Assembly: GCA_002389295.1 (NCBI GenBank)
Contig: DGOE01000160.1
Location: 1 to 19,060, forward strand
Length of the DNA: 19,060 nucleotides
Direction of reading: 5' to 3'
Source: Flavobacteriales bacterium UBA4474
Lineage (GTDB): Bacteria; Bacteroidota; Bacteroidia; Flavobacteriales_D; Sanyastnellaceae
Shown here: piece by piece, positions 1-6,504 of the stretch
Layout: each line of letters opens with the position of its first letter
Numbering within the stretch: position 1 is the stretch's first letter
Translations under genes and position numbers: made by a program
The notes under the pieces: model-generated
Database searches by the model: none
Told to the model about the DNA's origin: nothing
The model's input: only the letters and a program-made list of their open reading frames with translations

Positions 1-209
1 GAGGACTGGGCCTTTGCCTCCGCGGGACAGCAAGTCCAGCAGGCGGCCATGACAAAAAGGACCCATACGTGGCGCTGAGGCGCAGCGGCCGGTGGACTTG
101 CTCCACTTGGGCACACCGACCCTGACTCCTGAAGATCAGCCGTTTCAGGAGGGCATAATGGGGCTTTTCGGGGCTTGGAAACCCCGATGGAATCGTGGCG
201 TGAACGCAT
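1..209 (-). CDS. Partial 5' end of a probable secreted protein, running off the left edge
   Basis: On the minus strand a frame stays open from an ATG at 209 to the window edge, 69 codons without a stop. Its last part reads RHVWVLFVMAACWTCC followed by PAEAKAQS. That is a positive residue, a hydrophobic core and an A-x-A-type cleavage site before Q, as expected of a Bacteroidota signal peptide. A GTG at 114-116 would give a signal peptide of about 36 residues and fits better than the ATG, which would add 31 residues of low-GC3 sequence. The mature protein lies outside the window, so its function is unknown. A second minus frame (ATG at 66) is also open and cannot be excluded. Plus-strand frames close at 76-78 and 123-125. 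The call rests on the signal-like segment plus the promoter-like site just upstream. Confidence 0.45.
   Translation of the reverse strand, partial: MRSRHDSIGVSKPRKAPLCPPETADLQESGSVCPSGASPPAAAPQRHVWVLFVMAACWTCCPAEAKAQS
126..187 (-). other. Two inverted repeats, possible structured leader
   Basis: Bases 126-133 (CTCCTGAA) pair perfectly with 144-151, an 8-bp stem with a 10-base loop. Bases 168-173 (TCGGGG) pair with 182-187, a 6-bp stem with an 8-base loop. If transcription starts near 221 and translation at the GTG at 116, both hairpins fall in a leader of about 105 bases. Neither is followed by a T-run on either strand, so they do not look like intrinsic terminators. If the ATG at 209 is the true start, they are coding. 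Confidence 0.35.
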
Positions 210-227
210 GCCGTAATTTTCGATACA

Positions 228-257
228 GAAATATAATCTGTAGTTCTAATACATCAA
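228..257 (-). promoter_or_regulatory. Bacteroidota-type promoter-like site upstream of the left-edge gene
   Basis: Reading leftward, TTG at 257-255 is followed by a 19-base spacer and TATATTTC at 235-228. This matches the Bacteroidetes housekeeping pattern TTG-N(17-23)-TAnnTTTG, with 7 of 8 positions in the -7 box. It lies in a short AT-rich patch (about 211-282) between the end of the M14 gene and the left-edge reading frame. The start of transcription would be near 221, about 12 bases before the ATG at 209 or about 105 before the GTG at 116. Confidence 0.45.
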
Positions 258-282
258 TGCCGCCCACGAAGTTGTATAACGA

Positions 283-2859
283 TTACATCGACGGGCCGAG
301 GAAGACCGCGTTGTCGAAGAGGCGGTGGCCGGACTTCCAGAAGGCGCGGAAGAGCGGGTTGTCGACGAGGTAGACGACGCTGCCCCGGCCCATGTTGTGA
401 ACGCCGGCTACCAGCGAGCCCTTTTGGGCGGGAACCGACATTTCACCGGCGTGTCCACTGAAGGGCCGGCCTTGGTCGCCCGGGGGCAACACGGCTACGT
501 TGCCCTCCTCGAGGGCCGCGAAGCGGCGGCCGGAGGTGCGCAGCGTCATGTAGTTGCTGCCATAGCCATCGGCGAGCGGGTGCGTGTCGTCCACTGCGGC
601 GCGGAAGATGGCGCCGGGGAGGTCGTAGCGCAAGCGGTCGCGGCCTTGGGCGGCGAAGGGCAGCGGATCAAGTCCCTGGGCGGCATTGTCATGGGCGTTG
701 CGCTCATCGGCTGCTGCCTGAATGCGGTCCTCTTCGGCTTCGATGTCTGCGCGCTCGCCTTCGGAATAGCGGTTCAGGCCCCACCCCTCCTTGCCGGAGA
801 AGGCGCTGCAGGCGCCGCCCACGGCGACGAGTTGCCCGCCGCCGCGCACCCAGCTGGCCAGGCTGCTGCGGTCGTCATCGTCCATGCGGTACCAGCCGCT
901 CGGCAGGACCACCACATCAAGGTTGTCCAGGTCCAGGTCGCCGATCTCCCCCACCCGGTTCACCGGATATTGGAGGTTCTGCTCAAAGTGGTACCAGATC
1001 TCTCCAGCGCTCAGCGAACTGACCCCTTCACCGGCCACCGTCGCAATGCGCGGCGCCTGAATGGCGTCGTAATGGCTGCTGCCAAAATCGTATCCCGTGG
1101 TGACCCTTCCTGATGACACCGCTGCAGTGGCCACCCCCGCAGCCTCTCCTGCGCGACGTACAGCGCCGGCGAGGTCCGCCACCGTCTCGTTGTTTCTCCG
1201 CGTCACCACGAAATCGCCCGCGGCAAACACCTGGCCGTCCATGCTGAAACCGGTGTCAGCGCGCCTGACGGTGACGCCATCCGCAAGCAAGGAAGCCAGT
1301 CCACGGATGGCATCCGCTCCATGGCCGGGCAGCACCCAACCGTAGGGGTTGGTCAGTGCATTTGCGCGCGACGCCGCCGGCGCATCGGTCCAAGGTCCAG
1401 CCCCCTGCATGCGGGAGGTCAGTGCCAGCGCTTCCAGGCCCATCGCGTGGGGCAATGCCCAGGCGGTGATGTCGTAGGTCATGCTGTCGGCCAGTTCGGG
1501 ATCGGGGTCCATCAACACCTGGAGGATGCCGCCTTGGGGCTGGTGGGCGTCGATGATGAGGTCGCCTTGGCGGACGGTGCGCTTGGACGTGCGGCCCGAT
1601 GCATAGTCATAGGCTGGCACGGTAGCGGCGGTCTGTGCCCGGCCATAGGCGATGCCATTGGCATCGAGGATGCGGCGCAGCTCCACCATTTTGGCGGCAT
1701 CCTGCTCGGCTGGAAATGCATAACTGGCGTAATCGCCAAAGGGGTCTGAGACGTTTTGATTGTAGTACTCGGCGAATTGCGTCACGAGCTCATCCGCCCG
1801 TCGGGCACTCTCCTCCACGGTGCTCATGCCCGACTCGTGGTGGTTGAGGATGCGGTATGCGAGGGTGAGGGTGTCGCCCAATGCCGTGGTGATGGCGCGG
1901 CCGGCGCGGCTGCTTCCGCCCTGTTCGTAGGTCATGCCGATGGCGCCGTTGAACAGCGGCCAGGTGTCCCCATAGGCGGGGTAGAACAGGTCAAACACCT
2001 CACGGGTGAAGTACAGGGCACCGCGGGCATCGAACCAACGGGCGTTGTTGGCGCCGATGTGCTCCTGGCACTTGCGCTGCCAAGGGCTGATGATCTTGTG
2101 GAAGGGCTCTGCCGCCGGTGCGAAGTAATAGGGTGAATTGACCCCCTGCTCGTGAAAATCCACGTGCACCTGGGGCATCCAACGGCGGTAAGCGGTCACA
2201 CGCGCCTTGGTCTCGACCTGTGTCTGCCAAGCCCAATCGCGGTTCATGTCAAACATGTAGTGGTTGCTCCGTCCACCGGGCCAGGGCTCATCGTGCTCCA
2301 CGGTTCCCGGGTCGACATTGGGCGCGCTCCCCGAAGTGCGGTCTTGAAAGGCCACATACCGGTCGCGCCCGTCGGGGTTCACGCAAGGATCCATGATGAC
2401 CACGGTGCGGTCCAGCCATGCGGCCACATCGCCATCACCTGCATCCTTGCCCGATACGAGGGCATGCATGGTGCGCAGGGCCGCCTCGGTGCACACGGCC
2501 TCATTGCCGTGGACGTTGTAGCTGAGGTACACGAAGGCCACGCCCGCGTCGCCCGCTGGCACGCCGCCGCCCTCGGTGCGGGCGATGTTCTCGGCGCGCA
2601 GCGTCTCCAACCGCGATTGGTTGGCTTCCGAAGTCACCACCAGAAGTCCGAGCTCGCGGTACTCCGAGGTGCGGCCATATGGCTGCCACACGGCGCGATC
2701 GGACACCTCCGCTAGGGCCTTGGCGTAATCGACCACGCTGTGGTGACGGGTGAAACGGTCGCCCAATTCATAGCCGAGGAACGCGGCGGGTGTTGGCACT
2801 TGGGCTTGCAGGGTCAGCGCCGCACAAGACAGCGCCAAAAAGGCGAAGGTGATTTTCAT
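283..2859 (-). CDS. Secreted M14-family zinc carboxypeptidase with C-terminal GATase/ThuA-like domain
   Basis: This is a metallocarboxypeptidase expected to trim amino acids or peptides outside the cytoplasm. I start it at the ATG at 2859, where the signal peptide MKITFAFLALSCAALTLQAQ begins. A TTG at 2877 would overlap the preceding stop and spoil the signal. It has 858 residues. The M14 zinc site is visible: HGNE (H117, E120) and the third His in VDFHEQG (H236). The substrate-carboxylate motif is NRDW (N206, R207), and the catalytic Glu is in TYEQGGS (E312). The C-terminal part contains LDVVVLPSGWYRM...WVRGGGQLVAVGG, resembling a class I glutamine amidotransferase/ThuA fold, probably non-catalytic. 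No type IX sorting domain is seen. It follows the endonuclease I gene by 14 bases and is probably co-transcribed. The family is confident; the substrate is unknown. Confidence 0.93.
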   Translation of the reverse strand: MKITFAFLALSCAALTLQAQVPTPAAFLGYELGDRFTRHHSVVDYAKALAEVSDRAVWQPYGRTSEYRELGLLVVTSEANQSRLETLRAENIARTEGGGVPAGDAGVAFVYLSYNVHGNEAVCTEAALRTMHALVSGKDAGDGDVAAWLDRTVVIMDPCVNPDGRDRYVAFQDRTSGSAPNVDPGTVEHDEPWPGGRSNHYMFDMNRDWAWQTQVETKARVTAYRRWMPQVHVDFHEQGVNSPYYFAPAAEPFHKIISPWQRKCQEHIGANNARWFDARGALYFTREVFDLFYPAYGDTWPLFNGAIGMTYEQGGSSRAGRAITTALGDTLTLAYRILNHHESGMSTVEESARRADELVTQFAEYYNQNVSDPFGDYASYAFPAEQDAAKMVELRRILDANGIAYGRAQTAATVPAYDYASGRTSKRTVRQGDLIIDAHQPQGGILQVLMDPDPELADSMTYDITAWALPHAMGLEALALTSRMQGAGPWTDAPAASRANALTNPYGWVLPGHGADAIRGLASLLADGVTVRRADTGFSMDGQVFAAGDFVVTRRNNETVADLAGAVRRAGEAAGVATAAVSSGRVTTGYDFGSSHYDAIQAPRIATVAGEGVSSLSAGEIWYHFEQNLQYPVNRVGEIGDLDLDNLDVVVLPSGWYRMDDDDRSSLASWVRGGGQLVAVGGACSAFSGKEGWGLNRYSEGERADIEAEEDRIQAAADERNAHDNAAQGLDPLPFAAQGRDRLRYDLPGAIFRAAVDDTHPLADGYGSNYMTLRTSGRRFAALEEGNVAVLPPGDQGRPFSGHAGEMSVPAQKGSLVAGVHNMGRGSVVYLVDNPLFRAFWKSGHRLFDNAVFLGPSM

Positions 2860-2873
2860 GACGTGGCCGGCGC

Positions 2874-4667
2874 TCAAAGACAGATGTTGCCGAATTCCGC
2901 CAAGATAGCAAGCATGTCAGCGGTCGTGACCGCGCCGTCTCCGGTAATGTCTGCGCTGCAATCCGAGAGGCAGCCAAACTGCCCGAGCAGCATCAGCACG
3001 TCGCCCACAGCCACGATGCCATCCCCATCGAGGTCGGAAGGGCAATCGCCCAATTCGGGCAAGGTGCCCCAAACAATGAGTTCATCCAGGCGCCACACTT
3101 CGCCATCGGCATCGTTGCGCATCCGCACGCTCAGCTGGACCGTGGTGGCTTCAGGCAGGGCCAGCGGATTGACCGTGGTGGCACCATCCCCTACTTGCCC
3201 ATCAATGTACAAGGGCTGGCCATCGAGGAGCACCTCAAACTCGAGGTAATCGTTGGGGCCTGTCATGCCACCGCTGCCCAGAAAGTCTGCCGAAACGGCC
3301 AAATCTTCTACGCCTTGCACGTCGACTTCCCTGGAGGTCCACGTCACGAGCCCATCGGTGTCGCGCACGGCGAGGACGGTATCGTTTTGAAACACCTCCG
3401 TCCACATGGCGTCCGTGGCCGCCGCTGGCGCCACACTCCATTCGGATTCACCTGCAGCGCTGTCGTTGGTGCCATCATATCCGTATTGCAGCCCCGAGGT
3501 ATGAAAAGCTGCGCGATACAGGATGGGCCCCTCCGGCGTGGTCGGCGGCCCGGGCGTGCCCACACAACCGAAATCGGGCAGACTGCAATCGGTGTAGATG
3601 TCGTCAAAGGTGGTGGCATCACCGTCATTGCAAGGCGCACCTACATTGATGCAAGACCCGTCATCGAGGTTGGCTTCCGCATCGTAGTTGCACGCTGAAT
3701 TCAAGGTGCAGCCCGGTACGTTGATCGGCGTGCCTGCACAACCGAAATCGGGCAGATTGCAGTTGGTGTAGACGTCGTTAAAGGTGTTGGCATCGCCGTC
3801 ATTGCACGGGCCGCCCACTGCGAGGCAGGAGCCGTCGTCCAACGTGGCTTCCTCATCGTAGTTGCACGCCGAGGCCAAGGTGCACCCCGGGATGTCCGTC
3901 GGCGGCTCCCAGAACCAGCCGAGGTAGACCCAGTCGGGATGATCGACGTAGGGATTCCGGTTGCCTTGGGCGGTCTCTGTCCTGTTGTTGCGGGTCTGCT
4001 CCACCGGGCTGACCGGATCTTGGAGGTGCCAGTCGTAGAGGATCTGTGGGTCACATACCCCTGAGATGTCTCCGGCCTGCGTCGGATACATGGTGTAGAA
4101 ATAGAACACACTCCTGGCCACATCCCCCTTGAATTCTTCTCTGGGCTCCCAAATGCCGCCTGAGCTCTCACTGAAATCATCGGCGTTGGCGGGGGTCGAT
4201 CCTGTGCTGAAGTAATCCCCGGAGCCATTCACGCCGTACCACTGTGCGCTCCCGTCTGCCACTTCGCCGAAGGGTTTATTGGAGCGGGCAGAATTGGCGG
4301 AGCCGTGACATGGCCGGATGGACCAAATGTCCGATTTCATGGGCGATGCAGAGCCGTAGAACGACTGGGGGACAATGTGCTCTGCGTTGATGGGGTTGGG
4401 GTAGGTCACAAAGCCGCTGGACTGCTCAAACCCTGTGTAGATGCACGCAATTTGGCCGCCATCGGCATCCACGAAACCGTACATCTGTTCGCGGGCTTCG
4501 TTGTACCCGAGGTTGGTGAAGAGCCCGTCGTACCAATTCTGCTTGATCCACGAGCGCAGTGGCTCGAGCTGAAGGTCATTGGGTGCATCCGGCTGGGCCC
4601 ACATCAATGTGGACCAGATCATGAGACCCCCGAGCAGGAGTGCGGAGAATAGAGAAGAGCGCTTCAC
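2874..4667 (-). CDS. Secreted endonuclease I with Cys-rich tandem repeats and dockerin-like C-terminus
   Basis: This is an extracellular non-specific nuclease of the endonuclease I family (His-Me finger). A GTG at 4667 gives MKRSSLFSALLLGGLMIWSTLMWAQ, a clean signal peptide, and 597 residues. An ATG at 4709 is possible but overlaps the upstream gene by 20 bases. The nuclease domain spans residues 35-250. It has the catalytic motif NAEHIVPQSF (E96, H97), the conserved SIRPCHGSANSARSN with metal-ligand Asn at 125-130, and GNRNPYVDHP near 235-244. Two 58-residue Cys-rich units follow (260-375), then a beta-rich region, then two EF-hand/dockerin-like loops, DLDGDGIVAVGD and DITGDGAVTTAD (about 545-590). 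The nuclease probably degrades environmental DNA for nutrients. The tail probably serves anchoring or Ca2+ stabilisation, not a cellulosome. Confidence 0.92.
   Translation of the reverse strand: MKRSSLFSALLLGGLMIWSTLMWAQPDAPNDLQLEPLRSWIKQNWYDGLFTNLGYNEAREQMYGFVDADGGQIACIYTGFEQSSGFVTYPNPINAEHIVPQSFYGSASPMKSDIWSIRPCHGSANSARSNKPFGEVADGSAQWYGVNGSGDYFSTGSTPANADDFSESSGGIWEPREEFKGDVARSVFYFYTMYPTQAGDISGVCDPQILYDWHLQDPVSPVEQTRNNRTETAQGNRNPYVDHPDWVYLGWFWEPPTDIPGCTLASACNYDEEATLDDGSCLAVGGPCNDGDANTFNDVYTNCNLPDFGCAGTPINVPGCTLNSACNYDAEANLDDGSCINVGAPCNDGDATTFDDIYTDCSLPDFGCVGTPGPPTTPEGPILYRAAFHTSGLQYGYDGTNDSAAGESEWSVAPAAATDAMWTEVFQNDTVLAVRDTDGLVTWTSREVDVQGVEDLAVSADFLGSGGMTGPNDYLEFEVLLDGQPLYIDGQVGDGATTVNPLALPEATTVQLSVRMRNDADGEVWRLDELIVWGTLPELGDCPSDLDGDGIVAVGDVLMLLGQFGCLSDCSADITGDGAVTTADMLAILAEFGNICL
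3543..3890 (-). repeat. Two tandem 174-bp coding repeats (58-residue Cys-rich units)
   Basis: Bases 3543-3716 and 3717-3890 encode successive copies of PGCTLxSACNYDxEAxLDDGSC followed by PCNDGDAxTFxDxYTxCxLPDFGC. The conserved DNA cores, 3553-3716 and 3727-3890, are offset by exactly 174 bases. Each unit has six cysteines in matching positions and acidic DDG/NDGD stretches that could bind Ca2+. The motif is widespread in secreted proteins of Flavobacteriales-like bacteria. The role is probably a rigid, disulfide-stapled spacer. Confidence 0.85.
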
Positions 4668-4689
4668 GGCAAATTGAAAATACAACCCA

Positions 4690-5712
4690 TCAGGGCGTCC
4701 ACCGTTCATCGACTACAAAAGCACTGTCGTTCAATGCCGAAAGGAAGGCGATCAGGTCGGTGCGGTCTTGTTCGGTCAGGGCAAATGCGGCGAGCAGGCT
4801 GTCTTGGTGGGCATGGCCCGCTCCGCCCGTTGCGTAGTGCTCCAGCACCTCCGTGAGCGTGTTGAAACGGCCATCATGCATGTAGGGCGCGGTAAACCCG
4901 ATGTTGCGCAGGGTGGGTATTTTGAAGGCGCCGCTGTCCGAAGGTTCTCCGGTCACGCGCCAGCGACCGGGGTCTACGGACACCGATTCGAGGCCGTTGT
5001 TGGCAAACCCATGGCTGGTGAACATCGGCGGGGTATGGCAACGGTCACACCCAAGGCCACCGGCACCAAAAAGGTCAGCGCCGCGCGCGACGTCGGCGCC
5101 GATGGTGGCCGCGTTGCGTTGCCACTGGTCCCACAAGGCGTTGCCGCTGATCAGGCTGCGCTGAAACGTGGCGAGGGCGCGCGTGAGCACGAAGGGGTCG
5201 AGTTCTCGGCCATACGCTGCATTGGCCGCTTCGGCATACTCCACCTGCAGCTCCTCGCACACTGTGACGATGTTGTGTGCGAACTCCGAGGGCTCCTGCA
5301 ACGGAACCAGCACCTGCATCTCCAAAGTGGGCACCCCCCCTTCCGACATGAAATGGGGTTGATAGGCGACGTTGGTCAATGTGGAGGCATTGCGCTCGCC
5401 CACCACACCGAAAGCACCGGGTGTCACGGCTTCCGGGGCGCTGAAGGCCCGGTCAGGCAGGTGACAGGTGGCGCAGCTGACGTTGCCATCAAGCGACAGC
5501 CGGTTTTCATAGAAAAGCCTGCGGCCGAGCGCCCAGCGGACATCGGTGAATCCGTTGTCCTCAGGAAAGAGGAGTGGATCAAATCCTTCGGGGAGCTCAA
5601 AAAGGTCGGTCGTGTAGGTGGAGGGCGGCTCCTTGGTCGGGTTATCCGGATAGCAACCGAAGGTGCACAAGCACCCCAGCATCCACAGTCCGTATATCCA
5701 TTCCCTTTTCAC
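4690..5712 (-). CDS. Di-heme cytochrome c peroxidase (CcpA/MauG superfamily), probable lipoprotein
   Basis: This is a periplasmic or membrane-anchored di-heme enzyme that reduces H2O2, or in MauG/MbnH-like members oxidises a partner protein. The GTG at 5712 starts MKREWIYGLWMLGCLCTFGC, a signal peptide with imperfect lipobox candidates at C14 and C20. Starts further upstream (to 5910) would run into the neighbouring gene. It has 340 residues, normal for the family. Heme attachment motifs are CATCH (C80-H84) and CDRCH (C222-H226). Family blocks are visible at RNASTLTNVAYQPHFMSEGG (107-126), FKIPTLRNIGFTAPYMHDGRF (263-283, with Y277/M278 near the second heme), and LTEQDRTDLIAFLSALND. The gene lies 52 bases after the Trp-rich secreted protein gene on the same strand, suggesting a functional pair. 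Confidence 0.9.
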   Translation of the reverse strand: MKREWIYGLWMLGCLCTFGCYPDNPTKEPPSTYTTDLFELPEGFDPLLFPEDNGFTDVRWALGRRLFYENRLSLDGNVSCATCHLPDRAFSAPEAVTPGAFGVVGERNASTLTNVAYQPHFMSEGGVPTLEMQVLVPLQEPSEFAHNIVTVCEELQVEYAEAANAAYGRELDPFVLTRALATFQRSLISGNALWDQWQRNAATIGADVARGADLFGAGGLGCDRCHTPPMFTSHGFANNGLESVSVDPGRWRVTGEPSDSGAFKIPTLRNIGFTAPYMHDGRFNTLTEVLEHYATGGAGHAHQDSLLAAFALTEQDRTDLIAFLSALNDSAFVVDERWTP

Positions 5713-5764
5713 CGTACCAAAGATGCAACCAGAAATGGCGGTCGCATGTTGCACCGCCCGGGCA

Positions 5765-6445
5765 TTAAGGTTCTCCGTGAAAGCGCACGGAAAAATCCAG
5801 GACGGTCCACGTCTCCAGGCTAAAACCGCCACCACTGAACCGGGGTCCCAAATACCAGCTGCCCTCGTGGCGCAACAAAATGGACTGGCTGTACGGGAGG
5901 AGCTCTTCAAAAACGTAAAGGTTCTGGAACCAGCCGTCCTCCTGCAGGGCCCCCAAGGGATTGCCCTCTGGGGTCAAGGCCAGGCTCTCATTGAACTCCA
6001 TATACCAGATGTAGCTGTCTTCCTCCGGGTGGTAGCTGATCTGCCCCGTGACAAAGGGAGTGGGCGCAAAAAACCGCACGTGATTGAGCTCAACAGGGAT
6101 GTTGGTGACCATCCACGATTGGTCCACCCACGCCGTATCCAACACTTCGTTGCCCGCACTGTCCGGGCGCAACTGAATATCGATGGCGGCGATGTGGAAC
6201 TCCACGCTGTCCAGCGGAACGGCGCCGTCCATGAGCGCATCGCAATGGACTTCCCAGGAGCCCCTGACCACCGAGTCTACCTGCATTTCCCACGCGGTGA
6301 GAAAGCCGGTCAGGTCAGGCGTCGAAATGAACCCATTGCCATCATAATCAGGCATCCACGAGCCTTGCCCCTGGACAGGACTGGATAAAAACAGAGCGAG
6401 GACCAGGGAGCATCCCCCAATGACCTTTTCGATTTGAAGCTGCAC
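5765..6445 (-). CDS. Secreted Trp-rich protein with N-terminal EF-hand/dockerin-like loop, unknown function
   Basis: I do not recognise a family for the body of this 226-residue protein. A GTG at 6445 (or a TTG at 6454) gives a signal peptide ending near SSPVQGQG. Straight after it comes WMPDYDGNGFISTPDLTGFL (30-49). This is one EF-hand/dockerin-type loop with D33, D35, N37 and D44 in the Ca2+ positions, like the C-terminal modules of the endonuclease I here but at the N-terminus. The rest is probably beta-rich, with nine Trp and six His in the whole protein, and no heme, copper or catalytic motif I can name. It ends 52 bases before the di-heme peroxidase gene. A partner or substrate role like MbnP to MbnH or amine dehydrogenase to MauG is a guess. 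I could not match it to MbnP. Confidence 0.8.
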   Translation of the reverse strand: MQLQIEKVIGGCSLVLALFLSSPVQGQGSWMPDYDGNGFISTPDLTGFLTAWEMQVDSVVRGSWEVHCDALMDGAVPLDSVEFHIAAIDIQLRPDSAGNEVLDTAWVDQSWMVTNIPVELNHVRFFAPTPFVTGQISYHPEEDSYIWYMEFNESLALTPEGNPLGALQEDGWFQNLYVFEELLPYSQSILLRHEGSWYLGPRFSGGGFSLETWTVLDFSVRFHGEP

Positions 6446-6469
6446 AGAAGGCAATTTGGCAGCATTAAT

Positions 6470-6500
6470 GTAAGGTATATCGACCCTTATATCAAATCAA
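6470..6500 (-). promoter_or_regulatory. Promoter-like site before the Trp-rich protein/peroxidase genes
   Basis: Reading leftward, TTG at 6500-6498, a 20-base spacer and TACCTTAC at 6477-6470 fit TTG-N(17-23)-TAnnTTTG with 6 of 8 in the -7 box. The site lies just after the TAG stop of the transporter gene (6505-6507) in the 50-60 base gap before the start at 6445/6454. It could give the downstream four genes their own transcription start inside the longer run. The match is imperfect. Confidence 0.3.
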
Positions 6501-6504
6501 TCCG

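Noticed and set aside
1..222. Hairpin-rich left edge considered as tmRNA, SRP RNA, 6S RNA or RNase P RNA
   Set aside because: None of the conserved core sequences of these RNAs could be found, and a signal-peptide-coding frame crosses the region.
92..373. Plus-strand open frame of 93 codons across the left intergenic region
   Set aside because: It runs through AT-rich noncoding sequence and the 3' end of the M14 gene, with no family resemblance; a promoter on the opposite strand explains the region better.
3543..3890. Tandem repeats considered as a CRISPR-like or noncoding array
   Set aside because: There are only two units, without spacers, in frame and encoding matched cysteines, so they are protein repeats.
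4768..5823. Open frame of 351 codons on the plus strand opposite the peroxidase gene
   Set aside because: It is antisense to CxxCH-bearing coding sequence and has no recognisable motif or supported start.
5765..6445. Assignment of the peroxidase neighbour as MbnP copper-binding protein
   Set aside because: The expected MbnP sequence blocks were not recognisable; only the gene order suggests it.
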